64,000 nt of DNA, from positions 2,170,001 to 2,234,000 of the forward strand of contig OZ244987.1 of the NCBI GenBank assembly GCA_965223105.1. The letters are read 5' to 3'. Positions within the stretch are counted from its first letter, which is position 1. Every line of letters starts with the position of its first letter. Source of the DNA: JABDMH01 sp965223105 (GTDB lineage: Bacteria; Bacteroidota; Bacteroidia; Chitinophagales; Saprospiraceae). The notes under the pieces were generated by a model, which saw only the letters and a list, made by a program, of their open reading frames with translations, ran no database searches and was not told the origin of the DNA. The position numbers were made by a program, and so were the translations under genes. Below, piece by piece: positions 26,424 through 36,305 of this stretch.

Positions 26424-29400
26424 TTAAAAGGATACTCTGGCACCCAAAGAAAATAACCTCTGCAACGGGTACTCGACGGCACCGTTGTTGTTAAATTCTT
26501 CCGCTAAGACATTTCGGCGCAGATACTCCGGATCCAAAGGCTTGCGGATTTTGGACGCTTCCCAAAGGTTCATCCCTGCCAGATATACTTGCAACTCGCT
26601 TAAACCAATTTTCTGAATAATCTGTTGTGGGAGGTTGTATCCCAAAGTGAGCTGCTTGAGACGGATGTAGCTGGCATCTTGCATAAATCTGCTTTGTCGA
26701 TGCTTGTTCTTTCCGTCACGAGTGGAGATATGAGCCGCTGGAAAATAGGCATTCCGGTTTTCTTCGGTCCAGGTGTCGGTCACATAATACCACTCTGCAT
26801 GTCCTGCATTCCAAGGGAAGAAATAGGTCCAGTTGCCGTCGTTTGGCCAATAGTCTCTCTTTCCAATGCCCTGGAAAAAAGTTGTCAAACTAAAGTTTCT
26901 CCAGGAAACATCCAGATTTACACCAAAGCTATACCGCGGCCTTTCATTACCAATGATTTTCAAGTCACCGGGATCATCCAATGTCTCGTTACCCCGGCTG
27001 ATCTCGCCATCGCCATTGAGGTCGGCATAGTGAATATCTCCTGGTCTCCAGTTGGCACCCAGTCGGGATTGGTCAGCAGCGGCATCCACTTCAGCTTGAT
27101 CCTGAAAAATCCCTACTGTTTCAAATCCCCAAATGTCACCAATGAGCTGACCTACATACCGTTCGTTGATTGATCCCGTTGGATTTTCGTACTTGGTGAT
27201 CTCGGTGGTCCAGTCGGCCAGATTGAAACCAACCCGGTAACTCCAATCACTGCCAATGCGGTCACGCCAGTTGATCGTAGCTTCCCAACCGTTGGTGCGA
27301 AGATCTGCTGCATTTTGTTTGGGAGCAGAAGTACCTAAAGTGGCGGGAAACTCAACATCGGTCAACATGTCTTTGGTATCTCTGGTATAGATGTCGAAAG
27401 AGAAATCAAGTCTCTGATTGAGAATTGAAAAGTCCAATCCCAGGTTTTTGGTGACCACCGTTTCCCAGGTCAAGTTTGGGCTAACCAATCCCGCTGGTGA
27501 AACAAAAGGTGTCCTCGAACCTCCGGTAAACATGTATGGAGAAGATCCAATGCCCATCGTGGCAATCGCTGGATAATACACCTGTTGATTGCCAATCTTG
27601 ATGGTTTGATTTCCCAAAGTTCCCCAGGAAGCCCTGATCTTTAAGTTGTCAAAAAGATTGGATCCGGCCATAAATGGTTCTTCTGAGATTCTCCAGCCGA
27701 CGGAGAAGGATGGGAAGAATCCAAAACGATCTTCTTTAGGGAAGCGTGATGTTCCATCATATCGACCATTGGCTTCAAATAGGTAACGATCCTTAAATAT
27801 GTAGTTGAGCCGATAGAAAACACCGCGCAAACTTACATCTTGCTTAGATCCACCTACCTCTTGGTTGCCGACTGTGGCGTTGAGATCGGTAATCAGTGGT
27901 GTGATTAAGGAAAATGCCCTTGCCGATTGAGCAGTGTAACGACCCCACTCCTGGTTAAATCCTACCATGGCTTTCACATAATGATCCTCACTGAATTCAG
28001 GGGTATACTCGGCATAAGAGTTTATTACATAGTACTGATCGTAATCAATATTGTTAATGATAAAATCGGTGCCGCTGAATCCATTATCAAACTGTAAATT
28101 GGTTAAGTCTGCACCATTAAGGACTTCGATCTTGCTCTGCACATCTTGATAGTGACGGTGGAAGGTGTTGTAGGAGAAGTTGCTTTTAATGGCCAAGCCC
28201 TTCAAAGGTGTAATATTGATACCCTGAGTAAACCAGGTATCGTTGGCATTAAACGTTCTTCTTCCGCCATCCCGCAGGTAAGGAAAGAAGTTGGTTCCGC
28301 CAAAATACTCACCAATGTATTGCTCATATTGGGCCCGGTCTCCCGGAGTGATGTAAAACTCCAGATCCGGAAACTGGATCCTATCCAACGGATGCTGACG
28401 TGCCAATGTGTTGATGTTGACATCCCAGTGATAGAAGGTGGGCTTGTCGCTATTCTGGCCCGTATAAACAATCTTTTCCTCTAGTTCCAGCCAATCGTTG
28501 ACTTGAAAATCCACTTTGACTATAGCGTTGTAACGCTTGAACTTCTCGTTGTTGAATGGTTTCAAATAACCGTCCTTGCTCAAGTGTCCAAAGGAAACGT
28601 AATAAGAGGTTCGATCACTTGCACCAGATACACTCATATCATATCTCTGTTGTGGAGCAAAATCAGTCATGATCTTATTTTGGTAATCATTGAAACCATA
28701 AAACTGTAGTACTCCATCGACGACCCCCCACTCAGGACCTGTGCCTTCTGAGTAGGCCTTCACCCTGGAAACAAATTCATCATTGTAAGATGGTGTTCCT
28801 GATGTACGGATATTGGCCGCATTTCTAGCCAAAACAAATTGGTATGGATCGTTGATGGGATCCATATGAAAAATCGGTTTAGCGGCAGAAAATTCCGAGC
28901 TTACCGAGATCTTGGGTTTACCGGACTTACCCTGCTTGGTCTCTACCAAAATAACACCAAAGGCCGCACGAGCGCCATAGACCGCGGCAGCCGAGGCATC
29001 CTTAAGTACGTTGATGCTGGCGATATCGTTGGGGTTGATGCGTTCCAAAGCCATGGGTACACCATCCACCAGAATCAGTGGATCTCCACCATTGATCGAT
29101 TCGTAACCTCGGATGTTAAAGTTGGCTCCTTGGGTAGGATCTCCGTTCCGGATGGTTACATTCATATTGGGGACTAATCCCTGCAAACCATGGCCAACGC
29201 TGGCTATCGGCCGGTTTTCCAGTGTTTCACCAGAAATGGCAGTAACCGCTCCAGTTAGGTTTGCTTTCTTTTGGGTACCATAACCGACCACCACTACCTC
29301 ATCCAGGGCAGTTACGGCTTCGATCATCGTGACATCGATCATCTCTCTGCCATCGATTGCAATCTCTTGCGTTTCGTACCCCGTGTAGGAGAAAATCAAC

Positions 29401-29651
29401 ACACCATTGACGTCCGGTACATCGATGGTATACGTACCATCAAAATCTGTGACTGTACCTTGCTGCGTGCCTTTCAACAGAACAGTAACGCCAATGAGTG
29501 GTTCTCCATCGCTTCCCAGTACTGTACCCGTAATCGGCTCGAAGGGTGCCGTTTCGGCATCAGCCTGCAAAGCCAGGGGTAGTACCAATCCCAACAACAG
29601 GAAAAGCTGGGGAATGAGCGATTTGCACGTTGTGTAAATCTTCCTTTTCAT
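26424..29651 (-). CDS. SusC/RagA-family TonB-linked outer membrane protein
   Basis: A 1075-residue TonB-dependent transporter. After a signal peptide (residues 1-32) comes a carboxypeptidase-like regulatory domain (ITGTVLGSDGEPLIGVTV). The plug follows, with EVVVVGYGTQKKANLTGAV and NIRGYESINGGDPLILVDG. A long beta-barrel then ends in Phe, as is normal for outer-membrane barrels. It imports oligosaccharides using TonB energy, working with the SusD lipoprotein encoded directly downstream. It is the first gene of the locus, with more than 500 bases of upstream non-coding DNA. Confidence 0.96.
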   Translation of the reverse strand: MKRKIYTTCKSLIPQLFLLLGLVLPLALQADAETAPFEPITGTVLGSDGEPLIGVTVLLKGTQQGTVTDFDGTYTIDVPDVNGVLIFSYTGYETQEIAIDGREMIDVTMIEAVTALDEVVVVGYGTQKKANLTGAVTAISGETLENRPIASVGHGLQGLVPNMNVTIRNGDPTQGANFNIRGYESINGGDPLILVDGVPMALERINPNDIASINVLKDASAAAVYGARAAFGVILVETKQGKSGKPKISVSSEFSAAKPIFHMDPINDPYQFVLARNAANIRTSGTPSYNDEFVSRVKAYSEGTGPEWGVVDGVLQFYGFNDYQNKIMTDFAPQQRYDMSVSGASDRTSYYVSFGHLSKDGYLKPFNNEKFKRYNAIVKVDFQVNDWLELEEKIVYTGQNSDKPTFYHWDVNINTLARQHPLDRIQFPDLEFYITPGDRAQYEQYIGEYFGGTNFFPYLRDGGRRTFNANDTWFTQGINITPLKGLAIKSNFSYNTFHRHYQDVQSKIEVLNGADLTNLQFDNGFSGTDFIINNIDYDQYYVINSYAEYTPEFSEDHYVKAMVGFNQEWGRYTAQSARAFSLITPLITDLNATVGNQEVGGSKQDVSLRGVFYRLNYIFKDRYLFEANGRYDGTSRFPKEDRFGFFPSFSVGWRISEEPFMAGSNLFDNLKIRASWGTLGNQTIKIGNQQVYYPAIATMGIGSSPYMFTGGSRTPFVSPAGLVSPNLTWETVVTKNLGLDFSILNQRLDFSFDIYTRDTKDMLTDVEFPATLGTSAPKQNAADLRTNGWEATINWRDRIGSDWSYRVGFNLADWTTEITKYENPTGSINERYVGQLIGDIWGFETVGIFQDQAEVDAAADQSRLGANWRPGDIHYADLNGDGEISRGNETLDDPGDLKIIGNERPRYSFGVNLDVSWRNFSLTTFFQGIGKRDYWPNDGNWTYFFPWNAGHAEWYYVTDTWTEENRNAYFPAAHISTRDGKNKHRQSRFMQDASYIRLKQLTLGYNLPQQIIQKIGLSELQVYLAGMNLWEASKIRKPLDPEYLRRNVLAEEFNNNGAVEYPLQRLFSLGARVSF

Positions 29652-30209
29652 AGACTTCGTTTTACATTTAGTGAATAAAAGGTTTTATCCACTGCAGATG
29701 ACGTAGACAGATCAAAGAACTTGATGGTATGGTTTAAGGTGCTAATTGTTAGGCTGCAGTAGATCTAAGTTTCCTAATGAAGGTAACCAAAATGTTTGGT
29801 AAATGACAACTTTTTTAAAGGAAAAGCGTACGAAAACACCCTTGCAGCAATAGATAATATGGAGTGCCCAAGATGTATGAGGAAGCCAAATTCTCAGATT
29901 CGATTGCTCTGATCAACACCAATTACATTGATAAAGACAAATCTTCAAGTGAACTCAGGGGTCACAATGGTGGGGCCCTAAACTCATGACATGAGTCCCA
30001 GTTTTACCAGTTAGTCAAAAACTGTTCGATGAAGCACTTCCAGCCACAAATCAATATAGAATCTGTAATTCATCGATGCTTCTTATGGTCGTCACATTTC
30101 AGCACTTTCAGGCTCCGACAGATGCCTTAATGCCACAATATAGCCCTTACAATAAGGCCAGACCCCAATTGGAATTTCCTTGCTACCTTCATCCAGCAAC
30201 ATATGACTC
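29652..30209. other. divergent intergenic region of susC and aceK
   Basis: No gene is supported. A 38-codon frame from about 29872 encodes no known family. The region should hold the susC promoter (leftward) and the aceK promoter (rightward). It includes a perfect palindrome ACTCATG-A-CATGAGT at 29982-29996 that could be an operator. A clear TAnnTTTG box was not found. Confidence 0.45.
29982..29996. promoter_or_regulatory. 15-bp palindrome between susC and aceK
   Basis: ACTCATG (29982-29988) and CATGAGT (29990-29996) are perfect reverse complements around a single A. The site is 214 bases before aceK and 331 before susC. Operator function is inferred from position and symmetry only. Confidence 0.35.
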
Positions 30210-31955
30210 GTGTTTAAAAAACTCATTCCTTATGATGCTGCTCATTTGATCTTGGGAGCCTATTACCGGTATTTCTACCAATTTAAACGCATCACTAAAC
30301 GAGCCAAGATCAGATTCGAAAACCGTGATTGGCATGGTATTCAATCTGATGCGCGCGAACGCATATCCTACTATCGCCAAGCCGTAGGCGACACGACAAC
30401 TGAAGTAAAGAATCTTTTGACAGATGTGGATGATGGTGAATCTGTCTGGAAGGAGACAAAAGAGTTTTATACGCACGAGATTAAAAATTTTAATACCAGA
30501 AATATTGCTGAGACCTTCTACAATAGCATTTATCGACATAGTCATAAAGGACTGGGAGCTGATGCCGATAATATGTTTGTTCATGCCACAGCGACCTATC
30601 GTGAATTTAAGTCTACCGAGCCCATTTTCCATTCATTTGGAATTGACCCTTCCTTCGATTATGTCTTCGAATCCATCTTGAGGCGCTACCGATTTGATGC
30701 ACACTGGCAGGATCAGCAACGCGATGTTAATTATTTGGTCAGTGTCTTGCAGGACTTTATTAGAAGGCGACAACTTAGTATCCAATCTTTTAGAATCGAA
30801 ACCATCAAATCTCTCTTTTTTCGAAATAAGGGAGCCTACATCGTCGGTCGCATGATCTCTGATTATGAAACGATTCCCTTCGTGATGCCTTTACTCCATC
30901 ATGAAGATGGCATTTTTGTAGATGCTCTGTTGTTGGAAGACAGCGATGTTAGTTCAATTTTTAGCTATAACCGATCCTATTTCTTGGTAGATGTCGATAT
31001 CGCCAGCGAAATGGTTGATTTTCTAAAGTCCATACTGCCGCTTAAGAGTTTGGGTGAGTTATACAATTCACTGGGTTTTGAGAAGCATGGGAAGACAGTT
31101 TTTTATCGGGATTTTCTGCGCCATTTGGAAATCTCAGATGATCAGTTTGCCGTTGCGCCAGGAATCAAAGGAATGGTTATGCACGTATTTACTCTGCCAT
31201 CTTATAACGTGGTGTTTAAGGTAATTATGGATAAATTTTCTCCTCCGAAACAGGTTACCCAAAATGAGGTCAAACAAAAATATGATTTGGTAAATCAACA
31301 CGATAGGGTAGGGAGGATGACCGATAGTCATATGTTTGAAAATTTGGTATTTGATCGTGCCAGATTTTCTGAAGAGCACTTATCGGAACTGATGAGGGAT
31401 GCTCCATCAAAGATCATAGTTACCAAAGATTCAGTGGAAATTAAGCATCTATATGTAGAAAAGAAAATGATCCCACTCAATCTGTACTTGGAGTCAGCAA
31501 ATCCAGCCGATGCGGAGGACGTCATTAGAGAATACGGAAAGGCCATTAAGCAATTGGCTGCAGTAAATATTTTTCCGGGCGATATGTTGTTAAAAAATTT
31601 CGGAGTCACCCGCCTGAAGAGAGTAGTATTTTATGACTATGACGAGATTGGATTTTTAACCGATTATAATTTTCGAAGAATTCCTGAACCCAGAAATGAT
31701 TGGGAGGAGATGTCTGCAGAGCCCTATTATCATGTTGGGGTCAACGACATCTTTCCCGAAGAGTTTCCCAGGTTTCTGATTGGCAACCCTGAATTAAGAG
31801 CTTTGTTTTTTAAGCACCATGGTGATCTTTATTCCGTGGATTATTGGCAGAATGTTCAGGAGCAGTTGAGACAAAAGAAGATACTGGATGTGTATCCCTA
31901 CCGCAATCGGAAGCGCTTCAAGAACCTATTCCCGAAAGTAGTACAGGGTGGTTGA
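30210..31955 (+). CDS. aceK: isocitrate dehydrogenase kinase/phosphatase
   Basis: A 581-residue AceK. The hallmark segments are present: FVMPLLHHEDGIFVDALL, the ATP-binding region APGIKGMVMHVFTLPSYNVVFK with K.FSPPKQ, VEKKMIPLNLYLE, and the metal-binding DMLLKNFGVTR and YDYDEIG motifs. AceK phosphorylates and dephosphorylates isocitrate dehydrogenase, steering carbon between the TCA cycle and the glyoxylate shunt. The GTG start at 30210 is fixed by an in-frame TGA at 30204. No aceA, aceB or icd lies in the window, so its partners are elsewhere. The family is best known from Proteobacteria. Confidence 0.93.
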   Translation: MFKKLIPYDAAHLILGAYYRYFYQFKRITKRAKIRFENRDWHGIQSDARERISYYRQAVGDTTTEVKNLLTDVDDGESVWKETKEFYTHEIKNFNTRNIAETFYNSIYRHSHKGLGADADNMFVHATATYREFKSTEPIFHSFGIDPSFDYVFESILRRYRFDAHWQDQQRDVNYLVSVLQDFIRRRQLSIQSFRIETIKSLFFRNKGAYIVGRMISDYETIPFVMPLLHHEDGIFVDALLLEDSDVSSIFSYNRSYFLVDVDIASEMVDFLKSILPLKSLGELYNSLGFEKHGKTVFYRDFLRHLEISDDQFAVAPGIKGMVMHVFTLPSYNVVFKVIMDKFSPPKQVTQNEVKQKYDLVNQHDRVGRMTDSHMFENLVFDRARFSEEHLSELMRDAPSKIIVTKDSVEIKHLYVEKKMIPLNLYLESANPADAEDVIREYGKAIKQLAAVNIFPGDMLLKNFGVTRLKRVVFYDYDEIGFLTDYNFRRIPEPRNDWEEMSAEPYYHVGVNDIFPEEFPRFLIGNPELRALFFKHHGDLYSVDYWQNVQEQLRQKKILDVYPYRNRKRFKNLFPKVVQGG

Positions 31956-32235
31956 ATATCCTTGGTTCCCGTCGATGACCCAAAGCATCGTACTCTACTT
32001 ATCTCCAACCTTTTTTGCTGGGCAAAGCAATCATCGTTTGGAAGCTATTGAAATATCAGCACAGATTTGCTCACTGGTTCTCGTTGCCTATCTGCCAAAG
32101 CTGCAGCACAGTAAGGTCCGAACAAGTCACCAAAAATCCTGGATATGAGGCGCTGCTGACCTGTCTTTGCCGCTCGTTTATGGCCAAAATGACATGGCGA
32201 TCCAAATCGAGCCAGCAAGACAACCGCCTGCCGGG

Positions 32236-32263
32236 CCGACTAGAAAGTCGGTGATATTTTTTT
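32236..32263 (+). terminator. Rho-independent terminator upstream of typA
   Basis: CCGACT (32236-32241) and AGTCGG (32246-32251) form a perfect six-bp stem with an AGAA loop. A run of seven T follows at 32257-32263. It would end transcripts from aceK, 280 bases upstream, or from a small RNA in between. Confidence 0.6.
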
Positions 32264-32372
32264 CTAGAGTACCGATGACGGAATGACATGAAGTCGTGTA
32301 TCGGTTTCTTGTGCATACTTCCCCGGGCAAAGAAGTCCCGTAGGCTCATTTTTTTGGCTACAAAACTCATTG

Positions 32373-32402
32373 GTTGTACCGATGAAAATAGATGTACTTT
32401 TG
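32373..32402 (+). promoter_or_regulatory. promoter of typA
   Basis: GTTG (32373-32376) and TACTTTTG (32395-32402) match the Bacteroidota -33 TTG and -7 TAnnTTTG elements, with 18 bases between them. Transcription should start near 32408, leaving a leader of about 24 bases. The purine-rich AAAAGGAAAG at 32411-32420 would lie in that leader, just before the ATG at 32432. Confidence 0.55.
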
Positions 32403-32431
32403 CCGCCGCTAAAAGGAAAGCACGACGATAT

Positions 32432-34225
32432 ATGCAGGAAATTAGAAATGTGGCGATTATTGCTCACGTTGATCACGGCAAGACCACGTTGGTGGATCGT
32501 ATCATCGAAGCCTGTCAAGCGGTAGATGATCGCAAGAATCAAGGAGAACTGATTCTCGACAACAATGAATTGGAACGGGAAAGAGGGATCACCATTCTCT
32601 CGAAAAATGTAGCTGTAAATTACAAAGGTGTCAAGATAAACATCATTGACACTCCGGGACACGCGGATTTTGGAGGAGAAGTTGAACGGGTTTTGAAAAT
32701 GGCCGATGGTGTGCTGCTATTGGTTGATGCGTTTGAAGGACCAATGCCACAAACCAGGTTTGTGCTGGCTAAGGCCATAGAGCTGGGATTGAAACCGATT
32801 GTCGTCATCAATAAGATCGATAAGGAAAATTGTCGTCCGGAGGAGGTGCAGGGAGAAGTGTTTGACCTGATGTACAATTTAGATGCCACTGAGGAGCAAC
32901 TTGACTTCGAGACGATCTTTGGATCATCGAAGCAGGGCTGGATGAGTTTTGATTGGTCGCAGCCCACTACAGATATTACGCCACTTCTCAATTGCATCTT
33001 AGATAATATTCCTCCTGCTCCATACATTGATGGTCCGGTACAGATGCAGATTGCTTCGATGGATTTTTCAAATTTTGTGGGAAGGATTGCCATTGGACGA
33101 GTATACAGGGGAAATTTGAGACTTTATGAAGCCAAGCCTTCTCAAGTGGTAGATTACGTGATCTGCCAGCGAGATGATCAAGTAAAGAAAGTGCGTATTA
33201 AAGAACTGTATATTTTTGAGGGGCTGGGGAAACAAAAAGTAGCTGAGGTAAGAGCGGGCGATCTTTGTGCATTGATGGGGATCGACGACTTTGAGATCGG
33301 TGATACCATAAGTGATGCGGAGCATCCGGATCCGTTGCCGCGAATTGAAGTGGATGAACCGACCATGAGTATGTTATTCACCATTAATAACTCGCCCTTC
33401 TTCGGCCGTGAAGGAAAATATGTGACCTCCCGTCATCTGAGAAATCGCCTTCTGAAAGAGACTGAGCGAAACTTGGCTTTGAAAGTGGAGGAGACGGACA
33501 GTGAAGATAAATTTAACGTGTATGGTCGCGGTGTCTTGCACCTATCCATACTGGTAGAGACGATGCGTCGAGAGGGTTATGAGTTTCAAGTAGGAAAGCC
33601 GCAGGTTATCTTTCGTCAGATCAACGGAGAGAGATATGAACCCGTGGAGCACCTGGTCATTGATGTGCCTGAAGACTATAGTGGAAAGGCCATCGAATTG
33701 GTCACCAAGCAGAAGGGCCTGTTAATCAGTATGGAGCCGAAAGGCGATGTACTACATCTTGAATTTGACATTCCCTCCAGGGGACTAATCGGTCTTCGAA
33801 GCCGCATATTGACTGCTACTTCAGGTACGGCAGTGATGACACACCGATTTAAAAACTATGAGAAGTTCAAGGGCGATTTGGAAGATAGAAATTCCGGATC
33901 ACTGGTCTCCATGGAGACCGGTCAGGCACTGGCTTTTGCCATCGATCGGTTACAAGATCGTGGCAAATTTTTTGTCCAACCGGGTGATGAGGTTTATCGT
34001 GGCCAAGTGGTGGGAGAAAATTCACGAGCTCAAGATCTTGCGGTCAATGTAATCAAGGGTAAAAAACTGACCAATATCCGCGCCGCCGGATCTGATGATG
34101 CAGTGAAGCTCTCACCAAAAGTCGACTTTTCCCTTGAGGAAGCCATGGAATATATTCGGGATGATGAATATTTGGAAGTTACACCAACTAGTCTCCGAAT
34201 GCGTAAGATCCAATTTACCAATTAA
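32432..34225 (+). CDS. typA: translational GTPase TypA/BipA
   Basis: About 597 residues from ATG 32432. The G1 motif AHVDHGKT (residues 11-18), the switch region ERERGITI, G3 DTPGHADF and G4 NKID are all intact. The EF-G-like domains III and V and the TypA-specific C-terminal domain (YSGKAIELVTKQKG, GSLVSMETGQALAF) follow. TypA binds the ribosome and helps large-subunit assembly and stress or cold adaptation. The start is chosen because conserved TypA sequence begins with MQEIRNVAIIAHVDHGK. The predicted promoter at 32395 also excludes the longer frame starting at 32288. Confidence 0.95.
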   Translation: MQEIRNVAIIAHVDHGKTTLVDRIIEACQAVDDRKNQGELILDNNELERERGITILSKNVAVNYKGVKINIIDTPGHADFGGEVERVLKMADGVLLLVDAFEGPMPQTRFVLAKAIELGLKPIVVINKIDKENCRPEEVQGEVFDLMYNLDATEEQLDFETIFGSSKQGWMSFDWSQPTTDITPLLNCILDNIPPAPYIDGPVQMQIASMDFSNFVGRIAIGRVYRGNLRLYEAKPSQVVDYVICQRDDQVKKVRIKELYIFEGLGKQKVAEVRAGDLCALMGIDDFEIGDTISDAEHPDPLPRIEVDEPTMSMLFTINNSPFFGREGKYVTSRHLRNRLLKETERNLALKVEETDSEDKFNVYGRGVLHLSILVETMRREGYEFQVGKPQVIFRQINGERYEPVEHLVIDVPEDYSGKAIELVTKQKGLLISMEPKGDVLHLEFDIPSRGLIGLRSRILTATSGTAVMTHRFKNYEKFKGDLEDRNSGSLVSMETGQALAFAIDRLQDRGKFFVQPGDEVYRGQVVGENSRAQDLAVNVIKGKKLTNIRAAGSDDAVKLSPKVDFSLEEAMEYIRDDEYLEVTPTSLRMRKIQFTN

Positions 34226-34292
34226 AACAGTCGGCTGGATCCTTCTTGCATTCCACTTCAGACTTCCCTTCATTAAGGTCTCCGTATAACCT

Positions 34293-34300
34293 TATCTTTG
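34293..34300 (+). promoter_or_regulatory. TAnnTTTG box abutting YgiQ-family start
   Basis: TATCTTTG matches the -7 consensus and ends four bases before the ATG at 34305, the same spacing as at 17734-17741. This predicts a leaderless or near-leaderless transcript. The -33 region is poor. Confidence 0.42.
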
Positions 34301-34304
34301 CGTC

Positions 34305-36218
34305 ATGCACGACAAGAGACCGGTCACCGATTGGTTGCCAATCACATGGAAAGAGGTGCATCTTCATGGATGGTCTCAGTTAGATGTGGTCCTTTTCTCT
34401 GGAGATGCTTATGTTGATCATCCAGCTTTCGGTACGGCGGTAGTAGGCAGGATCATCCAATCTGAAGGTTTGCGTGTTGCTATCGTTCCACAACCCAATT
34501 GGAAGGACGATCTGAGAGACTTTCGAAAGATGGGCAAACCCCGCTTGTTTTTTGGAGTCAGTAGCGGCTGTATGGATCCGATGGTAAATCATTATACCGC
34601 CAACCGCAGAAGAAGATCGACCGATGCTTATACACCAGGTGGCCAAGCGGGCTTCAGACCCGACTATGCGACAACTGTTTACACCAAGATCCTCAAAGAT
34701 CTTTATCCTGAGGTTCCCGTTCTCATCGGTGGTATTGAAGCTTCATTGAGAAGGGTTACTCACTATGATTATTGGGCCGATCGGTTGTTTCCCAACATCT
34801 TGACAAAAAGTGGCGCTGATTTGTTGGTTTATGGGATGGGCGAGATGCCATTGCGCGAAATTCTTCGTTTGCTGAAGAAGGGCGTGCCGTTTTCTTCACT
34901 CAAAACCATTCCGCAAACTGCATTTTTGCAACCTTATGAAACCCAAATTCCTCGCAACAAAAACTGGGAGAATCTACAGTTGACATCTCATGAAAGGTGC
35001 CTCAGGGACAAGAAGGCCTTTGCCGCTAATTTTAAGCACATTGAGCAGGAATCAAACAAAGTGAATGCCCGTCGATTGATCCAACGTGTCGGAAAATCCA
35101 ACCTCTTGATCAATCCCCCCTTTCCCCCTATGACTGAGGAACAGATTGATAGATCCTTTGATCTTCCTTTTACAAGAATGCCCCATCCCAAGTATGACAA
35201 AAGGGGATCCATACCAGCATATGAAATGATTCGATTCTCGGTCAATATGCATCGCGGCTGTTTTGGCGGTTGTAGTTTTTGTACCATCTCCGCCCATCAG
35301 GGGAAATTTATAGCCAGTCGCTCCGAAGCCTCCATACTTCGAGAGGTAGATCAGGTGACTCAAATGCCGGATTACAAGGGATACATCAGCGATTTGGGAG
35401 GCCCCTCAGCAAATATGTATCGTATGAAGGGTAAAGTACAAGCCATTTGCGATCGATGTGTCAGTCCTTCTTGCATCCATCCGGTGGTGTGTAACAATCT
35501 AGATACTGATCATCGGCCCATGACCAATCTTTACCGAAAAGTAGATGCGCATCCCAAGGTGAAAAAAGCATTTGTAGGCAGTGGAATACGCTATGATTTA
35601 CTGGTCGATGAGTACAATAAGCAGGGCAATGAAAGTTTAGACGAATACTTGGAGCAAGTGGTATGCCGGCATATCAGCGGAAGGTTAAAAGTGGCACCAG
35701 AGCATACCTCCGAGGCAACCTTGCGGATCATGCGAAAGCCCTCTTTTAGACATTTCCACACCTTTAAGACCAAATATGATCAGTTGAATGAGAAACATGG
35801 CCTCAATCAACCACTGGTGCCTTACTTCATTTCAAGTCATCCGGGATCTACAGAGGAAGAGATGGCCAACTTGGCTGCAGAAACCAAAGAAATGGGTTTT
35901 CGACTGGAACAAGTCCAGGACTTTACCCCGACACCCATGACCGTAGCTACAGTCATTTATTATAGTGGACTCCATCCCTACACCCTACGACCCATTTACA
36001 CCGCTAAGAGCAAACGCGAAAGGAAAAATCAACATTTATTTTTCTTTTGGTATAAACCCGAAAATTGGGGCATCATACGTAGCAAACTCAAAGCGTTAGG
36101 TCGGGATGATTTGATTGAGAAATTGTTGCGAGACCGCAAGAAGAATGCCAAGAGGCGAATGATTGAAAGGCGAAGAAAGCGCCGATTGTCAGTAAAAGAC
36201 AAAAGGCGAAAAATTTAA
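34305..36218 (+). CDS. YgiQ-family radical SAM protein
   Basis: A 637-residue radical SAM protein of the YgiQ family. The N-terminal B12-binding-like region (DVVLFSGDAYVDHPAFG, GRIIQSEG) is followed by the 4Fe-4S motif at C319, C323 and C326 (HRGCFGGCSFC). Further conserved cysteines occur in a CDRC...SCIHP segment. The last 40 residues are strongly basic (RRKRRLSVKDKRR), typical of the family and perhaps for nucleic-acid binding. Its reaction is not established. It follows typA by 79 bases but seems to have its own promoter. Confidence 0.9.
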   Translation: MHDKRPVTDWLPITWKEVHLHGWSQLDVVLFSGDAYVDHPAFGTAVVGRIIQSEGLRVAIVPQPNWKDDLRDFRKMGKPRLFFGVSSGCMDPMVNHYTANRRRRSTDAYTPGGQAGFRPDYATTVYTKILKDLYPEVPVLIGGIEASLRRVTHYDYWADRLFPNILTKSGADLLVYGMGEMPLREILRLLKKGVPFSSLKTIPQTAFLQPYETQIPRNKNWENLQLTSHERCLRDKKAFAANFKHIEQESNKVNARRLIQRVGKSNLLINPPFPPMTEEQIDRSFDLPFTRMPHPKYDKRGSIPAYEMIRFSVNMHRGCFGGCSFCTISAHQGKFIASRSEASILREVDQVTQMPDYKGYISDLGGPSANMYRMKGKVQAICDRCVSPSCIHPVVCNNLDTDHRPMTNLYRKVDAHPKVKKAFVGSGIRYDLLVDEYNKQGNESLDEYLEQVVCRHISGRLKVAPEHTSEATLRIMRKPSFRHFHTFKTKYDQLNEKHGLNQPLVPYFISSHPGSTEEEMANLAAETKEMGFRLEQVQDFTPTPMTVATVIYYSGLHPYTLRPIYTAKSKRERKNQHLFFFWYKPENWGIIRSKLKALGRDDLIEKLLRDRKKNAKRRMIERRRKRRLSVKDKRRKI

Positions 36219-36305
36219 CAGAGAAGTTCGTATATTCACATAACTTTCGCGCGATCCCGGCGTTCTAAGGTCTGAAAACAATTGCATCGCTAAATCCTTT
36301 GCCAA

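Larger units (their letters stand above)
31956..32431. other. intergenic stretch between aceK and typA
   Basis: No gene is supported. An in-frame upstream extension of typA (from 32288) lacks homology to the TypA N-terminus and is treated as leader. The stretch contains a terminator-like hairpin (32236-32263) and the predicted typA promoter (32373-32402). The segment 31956-32235 holds nothing I can assign. Confidence 0.45.

Noticed and set aside
32288..32431. N-terminal extension of TypA.
   Set aside because: The extra 48 residues do not fit the family, and a promoter box lies inside them.
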